Positions 6,182 through 12,353 of a stretch of 12,355 bases of DNA are shown here, piece by piece. A program made the position numbers and the translations under genes. Origin of the DNA: an uncultured Anaerotruncus sp. (lineage in GTDB: Bacteria > Bacillota > Clostridia > Oscillospirales > Ruminococcaceae); NCBI RefSeq assembly GCF_902490045.1, contig NZ_CABUCJ010000073.1, positions 1 through 12,355 on the forward strand, read 5' to 3'. The notes below the pieces were generated by a model. That model had not been told where the DNA came from, searched no databases, and saw only the letters and a program-made list of their open reading frames with translations. How positions within the stretch are numbered: the stretch's first letter is position 1; each line of letters opens with the position of its first letter.

Positions 6182-7629
6182 AACAGGAAATCCTGCGGCT
6201 TGAACGGGTGACCCGGATCATCGACGGCGTCACCCAGCTGGACAATATGAACCTCCACATCTTCCAGGGGGAGATCATGGGGCTGGTGTGCATCAACGCC
6301 CACGGCAAGGAGGCGCTCGTCCGGCTGATCTGCCAGAACCTGCCCATCCATTACGGCTATATCTATTTCCAGGAGCAGCTCGTCAACAACTACGAGCACA
6401 GCTCGATGGGGATGAACCGCGTGTCGGTCATCGAGCAGCGCAGCCGGCTGGTGGAGGATTTGACCGTCGCGGACAACATCTTCGTGCTCCGCCGCGGCTT
6501 TAAAAAATACCTGATCGAGCCGCGCGTGCTCGAACGGCAGCTCCGGCAGTTCACCGACGAATTCGGCGTCGAAATCGACGCGGGCGCGCCCGTCTCCCAG
6601 CTCTCCTTCTTTGAAAGGTGCGTGGTCGAGCTGCTGCGAGCCGTCGTGACCGGGGTGAAGCTCGTCGTCATCCGCGACATCAGCAACTTTATCTCCGCCG
6701 CCGACCTCGTCAAAATTCACCGCCTGCTCCACCGCTGCGCGGCGCGGGGGATGAGCTTCCTCTACATCTGCAGCCACCACGAGGAGGCGTTCACCATCTG
6801 CGACCGCATCACTCTCATGGAGGACGGCCGGGCCCTCAAGGTGCTCGACCGCCCCAACTTCCGCGACGAGACGGTGCTCAGCTACGCGCGCGGGTACCAC
6901 TGCGCCGACGGCGCGGGCGCCAGCGGCAGCCCGCCGCGCGACGGCGCGATCTCCTTTTCGGGGGTCCGCACCGAGCAGATGCGCGGCATGAGCTTTTCGG
7001 CGGGCCGGGGGGAGTGCGTCGTGCTGCTCGACATGAACAACACCGTACTCTCCGATCTCGTCCGGCTTTTGAGCAGGGGAGCGCAGCCGCAGGCGGGGGA
7101 GATCCTCGTGGGCGGCGAGAGCTGGGCGAAGAACGCGCGCAGGCTCAAAAAGCAGCTCGCCTTCATCGGGGAGGACCCCATCCACACCTCCCTCTTCCGC
7201 GAGATGAGCTACCTGGACAACCTCTGCTTCTGGCTCGGGCGGCGGGAACCGGCCCTCTGGCTCAATCCCGCCATCCAGAAGAGCATTGTGCGGGAGTATG
7301 CGCCCCTCGTCGGGGAGGACATCCACGCCCCGGACATTACCGGTCTTTCGCCCGCCTCCCTCTACAGCCTCGTCTACTGCCGCGCCCACCTGCTCCACCC
7401 GCGGGTGCTCTTCTGCGCGCAGCCCTTCTCGGGCGCGGACCTCTATCTGCGCAGCCACATCATTGACCTGATCGGCCAGGTCAAGGCGCGCGGCACCGCC
7501 GTGGTGCTGCTCGCGGTGAGCATCTCCGACTGCCTGTCGGTCGCCGACCGCCTGCTCGTCGTCGAGCAGGGGCAGCTCCGCCGGGAGTACCTCAGCGACG
7601 AATTCCCGCTCTTCCGTGCGGGGAAATAG
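6178..7629 (+). CDS. Degenerate RbsA/MglA-like double ABC ATPase (pseudo-ATPase)
   Basis: This 483-residue protein has the two-cassette layout of sugar ABC ATPases and aligns without gaps to the intact paralogue at 7900 over the first 50 or so residues. Its nucleotide motifs are eroded. In cassette 1, GENGAGKST has become CINAHGKEA (38-46; K44 kept, the Ser/Thr lost). The Walker B MDEPTS has become IRDISN (165-170; Asp to Arg, Glu to Asp). The signature region is LSFFERCVVELLRAV. In cassette 2 the P-loop is LDMNNTVLSD (284-293) with no Gly or Lys, and the Walker B FDEP has become CAQP (413-416; Asp to Ala, Glu to Gln). The frame is long, uninterrupted and has normal codon use, so this is a maintained protein, not a pseudogene. 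The ATGA overlap with the kinase suggests it works with the kinase, perhaps as an adaptor or sensor. Confidence 0.85.
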   Translation: MKQEILRLERVTRIIDGVTQLDNMNLHIFQGEIMGLVCINAHGKEALVRLICQNLPIHYGYIYFQEQLVNNYEHSSMGMNRVSVIEQRSRLVEDLTVADNIFVLRRGFKKYLIEPRVLERQLRQFTDEFGVEIDAGAPVSQLSFFERCVVELLRAVVTGVKLVVIRDISNFISAADLVKIHRLLHRCAARGMSFLYICSHHEEAFTICDRITLMEDGRALKVLDRPNFRDETVLSYARGYHCADGAGASGSPPRDGAISFSGVRTEQMRGMSFSAGRGECVVLLDMNNTVLSDLVRLLSRGAQPQAGEILVGGESWAKNARRLKKQLAFIGEDPIHTSLFREMSYLDNLCFWLGRREPALWLNPAIQKSIVREYAPLVGEDIHAPDITGLSPASLYSLVYCRAHLLHPRVLFCAQPFSGADLYLRSHIIDLIGQVKARGTAVVLLAVSISDCLSVADRLLVVEQGQLRREYLSDEFPLFRAGK

Positions 7630-7643
7630 ACCCGGCGCTTCGG

Positions 7644-7670
7644 CGGCCGCCCATCCGGGCGGCCGTTTTT
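7644..7670 (+). terminator. Strong intrinsic terminator of the regulatory operon
   Basis: CGGCCGCCC (7644-7652) pairs perfectly with GGGCGGCCG (7657-7665) around ATCC and is followed by TTTTT. It separates the regulatory trio from the transporter genes, which therefore need their own promoter. Confidence 0.9.
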
Positions 7671-7701
7671 CGTCTGCGGCGCATCCTCGCCGGATACGTA
7701 A

Positions 7702-7716
7702 ACGAAAGCGCATTGT
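7702..7716 (+). promoter_or_regulatory. Possible cre-like (CcpA) site
   Basis: ACGAAAGCGCATTGT matches the Bacillus cre consensus at 8 of 10 defined positions and is partly palindromic around GCGC. It lies upstream of a sugar-type transporter, where catabolite control would be expected. One imperfect match is weak evidence. Confidence 0.25.
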
Positions 7717-7748
7717 CAAGCTTCCCTGTCAAAACGCACAAAAACAAA

Positions 7749-7774
7749 TTGACATATTTATGTGAAATGGACAT
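7749..7774 (+). promoter_or_regulatory. A/T-rich regulatory segment with TTGACA and paired GACAT motifs
   Basis: TTGACA (7749-7754) is a perfect -35 box, but the base-pairs 16-18 bp downstream give no good -10. GACAT occurs at 7751-7755 and again at 7770-7774, 19 bp apart, and ACATA-TT-TATGT (7752-7763) is a small inverted repeat. Same-face direct repeats about two helix turns apart are the type of site AraC-family dimers use. The neighbouring response regulator is a candidate binder. This is inference from spacing only. Confidence 0.3.
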
Positions 7775-7825
7775 GAGGCATAAAAACTTCAAAAAATCCC
7801 CCCCATAAGACCAAATCCGCCCCCC

Positions 7826-7854
7826 TTACCGTTCGCGGCGGGGGGTGCTATACT
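7826..7854 (+). promoter_or_regulatory. Likely promoter of the ABC transporter operon
   Basis: TATACT (7849-7854) is preceded directly by TGC, an extended -10. TTACCG (7826-7831) lies 17 bp upstream and matches the -35 only weakly (3 of 6), which fits a promoter needing an activator. A run of six C (7820-7825) and a run of six G (7840-7845) face each other around the spacer and could pair. Confidence 0.55.
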
Positions 7855-7888
7855 GAAACCGTAACAAGGGCCCGGACATGGGAAAGAT

Positions 7889-7894
7889 AGGTGG
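7889..7894 (+). promoter_or_regulatory. Ribosome binding site deciding the ATPase start
   Basis: AGGTGG lies 5 nt before the ATG at 7900. An in-frame GTG at 7891 falls inside this site, and an ATG at 7921 would remove conserved N-terminal residues, so 7900 is preferred. Confidence 0.6.
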
Positions 7895-7899
7895 ATTGG

Positions 7900-9426
7900 A
7901 TGCAGGATTATATCGTTGAGATGGAACATATCAGCAAGAGCTTCCCCGGCGTCAAGGCGCTGGACGACGTCTCCTTCAACCTGCGGGCGGGCGAGGTGAT
8001 GGCGCTGCTCGGGGAAAACGGCGCGGGAAAGTCCACGCTGATGAAGGTTTTGAGCGGCGTCTACACCCGCGACAGCGGCACGATGAAGCTCTTCGGCCAG
8101 GAGATCACCGCGGACCTCACCCCTAAAAAAGCGCAGGAGCTGGGCGTGGCGATCATCCACCAGGAGCTGAACATGTGCCAGCACCTGACGGTCGCCGAAA
8201 ACATCTTCCTCGGCCGGGAGCGCACCAAATCGGGCGTGCTCTCCGAGCGGGAGATGAAGCGGGAGGCGGGGGCGATCCTCGGCCGCCTGAACATCGACAT
8301 CGACCCGGACATGGTCGTCGGGGACCTGGCGGTCTCCAAGCAGCAGATGGTCGAGATCGCCAAGGCGCTCTCCACCAACGCGCGGGTGCTCATCATGGAT
8401 GAGCCGACCTCGGCGCTCACCTCCAAGGAGATCGACGACCTCTTCGTCATCATCCACAAGCTCCGGGACGAGGGCTGCGGCATCGTCTACATCTCCCACC
8501 GGCTGGAGGAGCTTCAACACATCGTCGACCGCGTGACGATCATGCGGGACGGCAAATTCATCACGAGCATGAACTTCGCGGACACCAACATGGAGGAGAT
8601 CATCGCCCACATGGTCGGCCGCGAGATCAAGGAGAAGTTCCCCAAGGTCCACTGCGAGCGGGGGAAGAAGATCTTCGAGGTCAGGCACCTCAACGCGGGC
8701 CGGATGGTCCGCGACGTGAGCTTCGACCTCTACGAGGGCGAGATCGTCGGCATCGCCGGGCTGATGGGCGCGGGCCGCACCGAGACCACCCGGGCGATCT
8801 TCGGGGTCGACCCGAAGGAGGGCGGGGAGGTCATCCTCGACGGGAAGACCCTCGACATCAAATGCCCGATGGACGCGATCCGGGCGGGACTCGTGCTCGC
8901 GCCCGAGGACCGCAAGAAGGACGGACTGTGCACCAAGCTTTCGATCCGCGAGAACATCGCGCTGCCGAACCTGGACATCCTCTGCAACGGCGCGGGCGTG
9001 GTGAACGCGAAGAAGGAGCGGGAGATGGTCGACCGGACGGTCAAAAACCTGACCATCAAGCTCCCGAACGCGGAGGTCAACGCGGCGAGCCTGTCGGGCG
9101 GCAACCAGCAGAAGGTGGTCGTCGGCAAATGGCTGGCGCGCAACTCCCGGGTCGTCATGTTCGACGAGCCGACGCGCGGCATCGACGTCGCCGCGAAGGT
9201 GGAGATCTACAACCTCATGAACGAGCTCAAGCAAAACGGCATCGGCGTCTTCTTCGTCTCGTCGGAGATGCCCGAAATCATGGGGTTCGCGGACCGCATC
9301 ATCGTGATGTGCGACGGCAGGGTCACCGGGGAGCTGATGGTCGGGGAGGCCACCCAAGAGAAGGTCCTCGAATATGCGACCCGGTTTGAAAACAAGCTGC
9401 AAAAGGACCGCGCGGCCACCGCGTGA
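7900..9426 (+). CDS. Sugar ABC transporter ATP-binding protein (RbsA/MglA/XylG type)
   Basis: This is a 508-residue cytoplasmic ATPase with two cassettes that energises uptake through the permease encoded next. Cassette 1 has an intact Walker A GENGAGKST (38-46), VSKQQMVEIAKALS in the signature position, and Walker B VLIMDEPTSAL. Cassette 2 has GLMGAGRTET, where Arg replaces the Walker Lys as is normal in this family, then APEDRKKDGL, the signature LSGGNQQKVVVGKWLA and Walker B VVMFDEPTRGID. Length and motifs are standard for the ribose/galactose/xylose group. The substrate cannot be read from the ATPase. It contrasts directly with the degenerate paralogue at 6178. The stop lies 26 nt before the permease start. 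Confidence 0.95.
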   Translation: MQDYIVEMEHISKSFPGVKALDDVSFNLRAGEVMALLGENGAGKSTLMKVLSGVYTRDSGTMKLFGQEITADLTPKKAQELGVAIIHQELNMCQHLTVAENIFLGRERTKSGVLSEREMKREAGAILGRLNIDIDPDMVVGDLAVSKQQMVEIAKALSTNARVLIMDEPTSALTSKEIDDLFVIIHKLRDEGCGIVYISHRLEELQHIVDRVTIMRDGKFITSMNFADTNMEEIIAHMVGREIKEKFPKVHCERGKKIFEVRHLNAGRMVRDVSFDLYEGEIVGIAGLMGAGRTETTRAIFGVDPKEGGEVILDGKTLDIKCPMDAIRAGLVLAPEDRKKDGLCTKLSIRENIALPNLDILCNGAGVVNAKKEREMVDRTVKNLTIKLPNAEVNAASLSGGNQQKVVVGKWLARNSRVVMFDEPTRGIDVAAKVEIYNLMNELKQNGIGVFFVSSEMPEIMGFADRIIVMCDGRVTGELMVGEATQEKVLEYATRFENKLQKDRAATA

Positions 9427-9439
9427 CGAAAGAATAGTT

Positions 9440-9444
9440 GGGAG
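9440..9444 (+). promoter_or_regulatory. Ribosome binding site deciding the permease start
   Basis: GGGAG lies 8 nt before the ATG at 9453. The in-frame TTG at 9438 overlaps it and cannot be the start. Confidence 0.65.
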
Positions 9445-9452
9445 CGTTCGAT

Positions 9453-10472
9453 ATGGAAAGAAAGCAGAGTCCTCTGAAAAAACTCTTTGCGATCCGCGGG
9501 ATGGGGCAGGTCGTCACCGTCACCGTCGGCCTCGTCATCCTGTGCATCGTCTTCGGCATCCTCAACCCCATGTTCTTCTCGGGGAAGAACGTCGGCAACC
9601 TGCTCCGGCAGATCGCGCCGATCCTGATGATCGGCATCGGGCAGTCCTACGTGCTCATCACCGGCAACATCGACCTTTCGATCGGTTCGGTCGTCGGCAT
9701 GAGCTGCATGATCTCCGCCACCCTCATGACCAAGGGGGTCAACCCGTGGGCCGCGGTCGTCATCACTTTTGTCTGCTGCATCGCGGTCGGCGTCCTCAAC
9801 GGCCAGCTCGTCGCGAACTGCAAGCTGCCCCCCTTCATCGCCACCTTGGGCACCATGACCATCGCCCGCGGCATCGCGCAGATCGTCAACAACAACTATA
9901 ACACCGACTCGATCGGCGAGGGCGCGCAGGGCTTCCGCGATTTCTTCTACTACGGCAAGCTCGCGGGCGTCTACAACACCATCTGGATCGCCGTCGTGCT
10001 CTGGCTCGTCTTCAACTTCGTCCTCAGCAAGACCCGCACCGGCCGCCACATCTACGCGGTCGGCAGCAACATCGAGGCGGCGCGCCTGTCGGGCGTCAAC
10101 GTCATCACCTCCACCACCAAGGCCTACGTCGTCAGTTCGATCTGCGCCTGCGTGGTCGGGCTCGTGACCTGCGCCACCAGCGGCATGGGCACGATGGACG
10201 CCGGCAACATGTACGAGATGTACGCGGTCGCCGCGTCGGTCATCGGCGGCGTCTCCACCCTCGGCGGCCAGGGCATCCTGCTCGGCACCGTCATCGGCGC
10301 GTCGATCTGGGGCGTGCTCCAGAACGGCCTGCAGTTCGCGGGCGCGCCGGTCGCCATCCGCAACATCGTCATCGGCATCATCGTCGTGGTCTCCGTCCTG
10401 CTCGACGTCGTCGTGCGCAGCGGACGCAAGCCCCGCCGCAAAAAGGAACCCGCCGCCGCAAAGGCCGCCTGA
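9453..10472 (+). CDS. Sugar ABC transporter permease (RbsC type)
   Basis: This 339-residue inner-membrane protein has about eight to ten hydrophobic segments and would form the homodimeric channel of a ribose-type importer. Family landmarks are ITGNIDLSIGSVVG near residues 68-81, KLPPFIATLGTMTIARGIA, and the cytoplasmic coupling region TGRHIYAVGSNIEAARLSGV, which contacts the ATPase. Near the C-terminus are VIGGVSTLGGQGILLGTVIGA and NIVIGIIVVVSVLLDVVV, also typical. The tail is very basic and Ala-rich (KPRRKKEPAAAKAA). It lies between the ATPase and binding-protein genes, so the order is ATPase-permease-binding protein. Confidence 0.94.
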   Translation: MERKQSPLKKLFAIRGMGQVVTVTVGLVILCIVFGILNPMFFSGKNVGNLLRQIAPILMIGIGQSYVLITGNIDLSIGSVVGMSCMISATLMTKGVNPWAAVVITFVCCIAVGVLNGQLVANCKLPPFIATLGTMTIARGIAQIVNNNYNTDSIGEGAQGFRDFFYYGKLAGVYNTIWIAVVLWLVFNFVLSKTRTGRHIYAVGSNIEAARLSGVNVITSTTKAYVVSSICACVVGLVTCATSGMGTMDAGNMYEMYAVAASVIGGVSTLGGQGILLGTVIGASIWGVLQNGLQFAGAPVAIRNIVIGIIVVVSVLLDVVVRSGRKPRRKKEPAAAKAA

Positions 10473-10480
10473 AATCCGAA

Positions 10481-10500
10481 TTAAAGCGGAACTGCTTTAA
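10481..10500 (+). other. Intercistronic hairpin before the binding-protein gene
   Basis: TTAAAGC (10481-10487) pairs with GCTTTAA (10494-10500) around GGAACT. It sits in the 66-nt gap between permease and binding protein. Such small hairpins often stabilise the downstream mRNA segment so that binding protein is made in excess. No T-run follows, so it is not a terminator. Confidence 0.45.
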
Positions 10501-10538
10501 GGATAAACTGGGACAAAACGTTAGGAGGAATTCGAGAA

Positions 10539-11528
10539 ATGAAAACCAGAATTACCGCGCTGCTCCTGTGCTTCGTCGTTGCGCTGGGCCTGATGGCCGG
10601 CTGCTCGAGCGAGAAACCCGCCGCCGAACCCGCGGCGCCCGCCAGCACCGCCGAACCGGCTCCCGCCGATACCGCTGAGCCCGCAGCGCCGGCCGAGAAC
10701 TACAAGATCACCCTGATCACCATGGACCAGATGGACCAGCACTGGGTCAACGTCGACAAGGGCTGCAAAGAGGCCGTCGCCGAGCTGGGCAACGTCGATT
10801 ACAACTGGCTCGCGCCCGACGTCAAGGACGACGCGAAGCAGATCGAGAGCATCAACAACGCCGTCGCGGGCGGCGCGCAGGCCATCCTGCTCGCGGCCAA
10901 CGGCCCCGACGCGGTCACCGCTTCCCTGAAGGAAGCCGAGGCCGCCGGCGTCAAGATCGTCTATGTCGACTCCGCCGCCGATTATCCGGGCGTCGCGACG
11001 CTGGCCACCGACAACAAGGCCGCCGGCACCACCGCGGGCAACGAGATGATCAAGGCCCTGGAAGCCGCCGGCATCACCGAGGGCAAGATCGGCATCGTCA
11101 ACGTCAACGCCGCCACCGCTTCCACCGTCGCGCGTGAAGAGGGCTTCCGCGCCGCGTTTGAAGGCACGAGCTTTGAAATCCTCGAGACCCAGTACGGCGA
11201 CGGCGACGCCGCGAAATCCAAGGATATCGCCGCGAACTACATCACCCAGGGCTGCGTCGGCATCTTCGGCGCGAACGAGGGCTCCACGGTCGGCGCCGGC
11301 AACGCCATCCAGGAGGCCGGCGGTACCGTCATCGGCGTCGGCTTCGACAAGTCCGACACGATCCTCGGCCTCATCAAGAACGGCTTCCTGCTCTGCACCA
11401 TGGCGCAGAACCCGGACGTCATGGGCCGTGAAGGCATCAAGGTCGCCGTCAAGGCGCTCTCCGGCGAGACCATCGACCAGACCAACGTCGACACCGGCGT
11501 TTCGGTCCTGAACAAAGACACCATCTAA
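10539..11528 (+). CDS. Sugar-binding lipoprotein of the ABC transporter (RbsB-like)
   Basis: This 329-residue lipid-anchored extracytoplasmic binding protein delivers substrate to the permease. The signal peptide ends in LMAGC, so Cys22 should be lipidated. An Ala/Pro/Glu-rich spacer (about 25-52) precedes the Peripla_BP_4-type fold, which starts at YKITLITMDQMDQHW. Typical family pieces follow: AVAGGAQAILLAANGPDAV, AAGVKIVYVDS, the ATDNKAAGTTAG stretch, GKIGIVN and VIGVGFDKSD. The Asp/Trp residues in the opening loop would be ligand contacts, but the sugar cannot be assigned from sequence alone. A strong AGGAGG at 10523-10528 lies 10 nt before the ATG. No catabolic gene follows. Confidence 0.94.
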   Translation: MKTRITALLLCFVVALGLMAGCSSEKPAAEPAAPASTAEPAPADTAEPAAPAENYKITLITMDQMDQHWVNVDKGCKEAVAELGNVDYNWLAPDVKDDAKQIESINNAVAGGAQAILLAANGPDAVTASLKEAEAAGVKIVYVDSAADYPGVATLATDNKAAGTTAGNEMIKALEAAGITEGKIGIVNVNAATASTVAREEGFRAAFEGTSFEILETQYGDGDAAKSKDIAANYITQGCVGIFGANEGSTVGAGNAIQEAGGTVIGVGFDKSDTILGLIKNGFLLCTMAQNPDVMGREGIKVAVKALSGETIDQTNVDTGVSVLNKDTI

Positions 11529-11543
11529 TTCTCCCAATTCTCT

Positions 11544-11571
11544 CCCTGCGCGCGGGTTTCCGCGCGCAGGG
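11544..11571 (+). terminator. Terminator-like hairpin after the transporter operon
   Basis: CCCTGCGCGCG (11544-11554) pairs perfectly with CGCGCGCAGGG (11561-11571) around GGTTTC, 15 nt after the stop codon. The stem is very stable but lacks a T-run, so it may act with Rho or as an mRNA 3'-end stabiliser. Confidence 0.5.
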
Positions 11572-11641
11572 AAACCCATCTCCGGGCGGAAGGTTTCCCA
11601 TCTGCCGCCGGGGCTGAAATCGGGCGGCTTCCGCTGGTCGG

Positions 11642-11695
11642 GGGCCGCCTTGGGATTTTTCCGCCCGCCGGGGGGCGCGGGCCGCCTTGGGATTT
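11642..11695 (+). repeat. 17-bp direct repeat pair
   Basis: GGGCCGCCTTGGGATTT occurs at 11642-11658 and 11679-11695, a 37-bp period. The sequence between copies is GC-rich and imperfectly related, so this looks like a short degenerate tandem repeat. Confidence 0.65.
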
Positions 11696-11726
11696 CCGTC
11701 CGGGGGCCGGAGGGCTTTCACGGGAA

Positions 11727-11745
11727 TTGCCGCCCTTGGCGGCAA
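11727..11745. repeat. Short perfect hairpin
   Basis: TTGCCGCC (11727-11734) pairs with GGCGGCAA (11738-11745) around CTT. It is followed by GAATT, so it is not an obvious terminator. Confidence 0.5.
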
Positions 11746-11776
11746 GAATTACGAGCGCGTTCCGCCGCGCGCCACG

Positions 11777-11806
11777 GGTTCCTTTTCGGGCGGACGAAAA
11801 GGAACC
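11777..11806 (+). repeat. GGTTCC-type hairpin, right copy
   Basis: GGTTCCTTTTCG (11777-11788) pairs perfectly with CGAAAAGGAACC (11795-11806) around GGCGGA. Stem length, loop length and loop sequence match the left-edge copy (22-51; loop GGCGAA), and the flanking CAAAAGTCCGCC also resembles it. The orientation is opposite to the left copy. Confidence 0.75.
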
Positions 11807-11815
11807 AAAAGTCCG

Positions 11816-11843
11816 CCTAAGGGGGCTCCACCGCCCCCTTAGG
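11816..11843 (+). repeat. Second hairpin of the right GGTTCC element
   Basis: CCTAAGGGGGC (11816-11826) pairs perfectly with GCCCCCTTAGG (11833-11843) around TCCACC, 9 nt after the GGTTCC hairpin. GGGATCCC (11842-11849) directly follows. Together they form a two-hairpin element rather than an isolated stem. Confidence 0.65.
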
Positions 11844-11909
11844 GATCCCCTGGAGTACCTTGCCATAACCCGCAAATTACCGCCGCACCCCGCAGGTACA
11901 CTAGCTGAA

Positions 11910-11937
11910 GGCTCAACCTAGTCTCGATTCTCCCAAC
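11910..11937 (+). repeat. 28-bp direct repeat, copy 1
   Basis: The segment begins GGCTCAACCTAGTCTCGATT and ends CTCCCAAC. It differs from the copy at 12028-12055 at two positions only. The copies are 118 bp apart, start to start. Confidence 0.75.
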
Positions 11938-11959
11938 GTGTGGAGACGGAAGGTGCGAA

Positions 11960-12025
11960 GCGCACGCTCATCGGCTGGTCCGATCGCGAGGCCAGTTGCG
12001 GTCCGGGGCCGCAACTGACGTGCGC
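11960..12025 (+). other. Foldable three-way junction between the 28-bp repeats
   Basis: GCGCACG (11960-11966) pairs with CGTGCGC (12019-12025). Inside are the hairpins ATCGG/CCGAT (11970-11974, 11980-11984) and CAGTTGCGG/CCGCAACTG (11993-12001, 12009-12017). The left outer arm could instead form GTGCG-AAG-CGCAC locally (11953-11965), so two folds compete. Whether it is transcribed is unknown. Confidence 0.4.
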
Positions 12026-12027
12026 CG

Positions 12028-12055
12028 GGCTCAACCTAATCTCGGTTCTCCCAAC
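12028..12055 (+). repeat. 28-bp direct repeat, copy 2
   Basis: The segment begins GGCTCAACCTAATCTCGGTT and ends CTCCCAAC. Sequence just after it (AGGGGAAAACGG) weakly resembles that after copy 1 (GTGTGGAGACGG), so the true repeat may be longer and decayed. Confidence 0.75.
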
Positions 12056-12087
12056 AGGGGAAAACGGCAAACTCGCTGAAACCACCC

Positions 12088-12162
12088 GGCGGAAAACAAC
12101 GCCCGTACCGGGCGTTCGCGCGCTCTGCGCGCGCGGGCGGCATAGCCGCCCGGTTTTCCGCC
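12088..12162. repeat. 75-nt perfect four-way cloverleaf element
   Basis: An outer 10-bp stem (12088-12097 with 12153-12162) encloses three adjacent perfect hairpins: 8 bp at 12098-12116 (loop TAC), 7 bp at 12117-12133 (loop TCT) and 8 bp at 12134-12152 (loop ATA). Every base outside the three triloops is paired and no base is left over at the junctions. It is tRNA-sized but not a tRNA: it has no 7-nt anticodon loop, no T-loop and no D-loop. It could be an extruding DNA cruciform, a structured RNA or a mobile repeat. Confidence 0.7.
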
Positions 12163-12204
12163 TCCTTGTGGGTGCTGCGCGCCGTGTAAAAGCGGCCGCG
12201 CCTC

Positions 12205-12243
12205 CCCGAACGCACTCCCGATACGGTTCCGGAGTCTCTCGGG
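12205..12243. repeat. Imperfect hairpin
   Basis: CCCGA (12205-12209) pairs with TCGGG (12239-12243), and inside it ACTCC (12214-12218) pairs with GGAGT (12231-12235). It is weak alone but adds to the inverted-repeat density of this flank. Confidence 0.35.
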
Positions 12244-12313
12244 CAGAGGCATTGCGCCCGCGGCGCGGCGGCAAATGGGATGCTGCACGCTCGTCCGCCC
12301 ATCCGTGTCACAG

Positions 12314-12353
12314 GCGCCGCCGACTTTGGCCGCAGGCCAACCGGAGGCGGCGC
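12314..12353. repeat. Hairpin at the right window edge
   Basis: GCGCCGCC (12314-12321) pairs with GGCGGCGC (12346-12353), and TTGGCC (12326-12331) pairs with GGCCAA (12335-12340) inside around GCA. The element may continue past the window. Confidence 0.45.

Noticed and set aside
6178..7629. Calling the degenerate ABC gene a pseudogene
   Set aside because: The frame is complete over both cassettes, codon use matches its neighbours, and it is translationally coupled to an intact kinase.
5995..7719. Long minus-strand open frame opposite the pseudo-ATPase
   Set aside because: It has the same antisense composition and no domain, and it crosses the terminator at 7644-7670. The + strand frame is clearly an ABC-type protein.
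12088..12162. tRNA gene
   Set aside because: The length and cloverleaf outline fit, but all loops are three bases, no anticodon or T-loop sequence is present, and the closing stem is 10 bp.
11918..12311. Overlapping minus-strand open frames in the right flank
   Set aside because: Several frames overlap here, all low-complexity and Arg/Ala-rich, crossing perfect inverted repeats and lacking ribosome binding sites.
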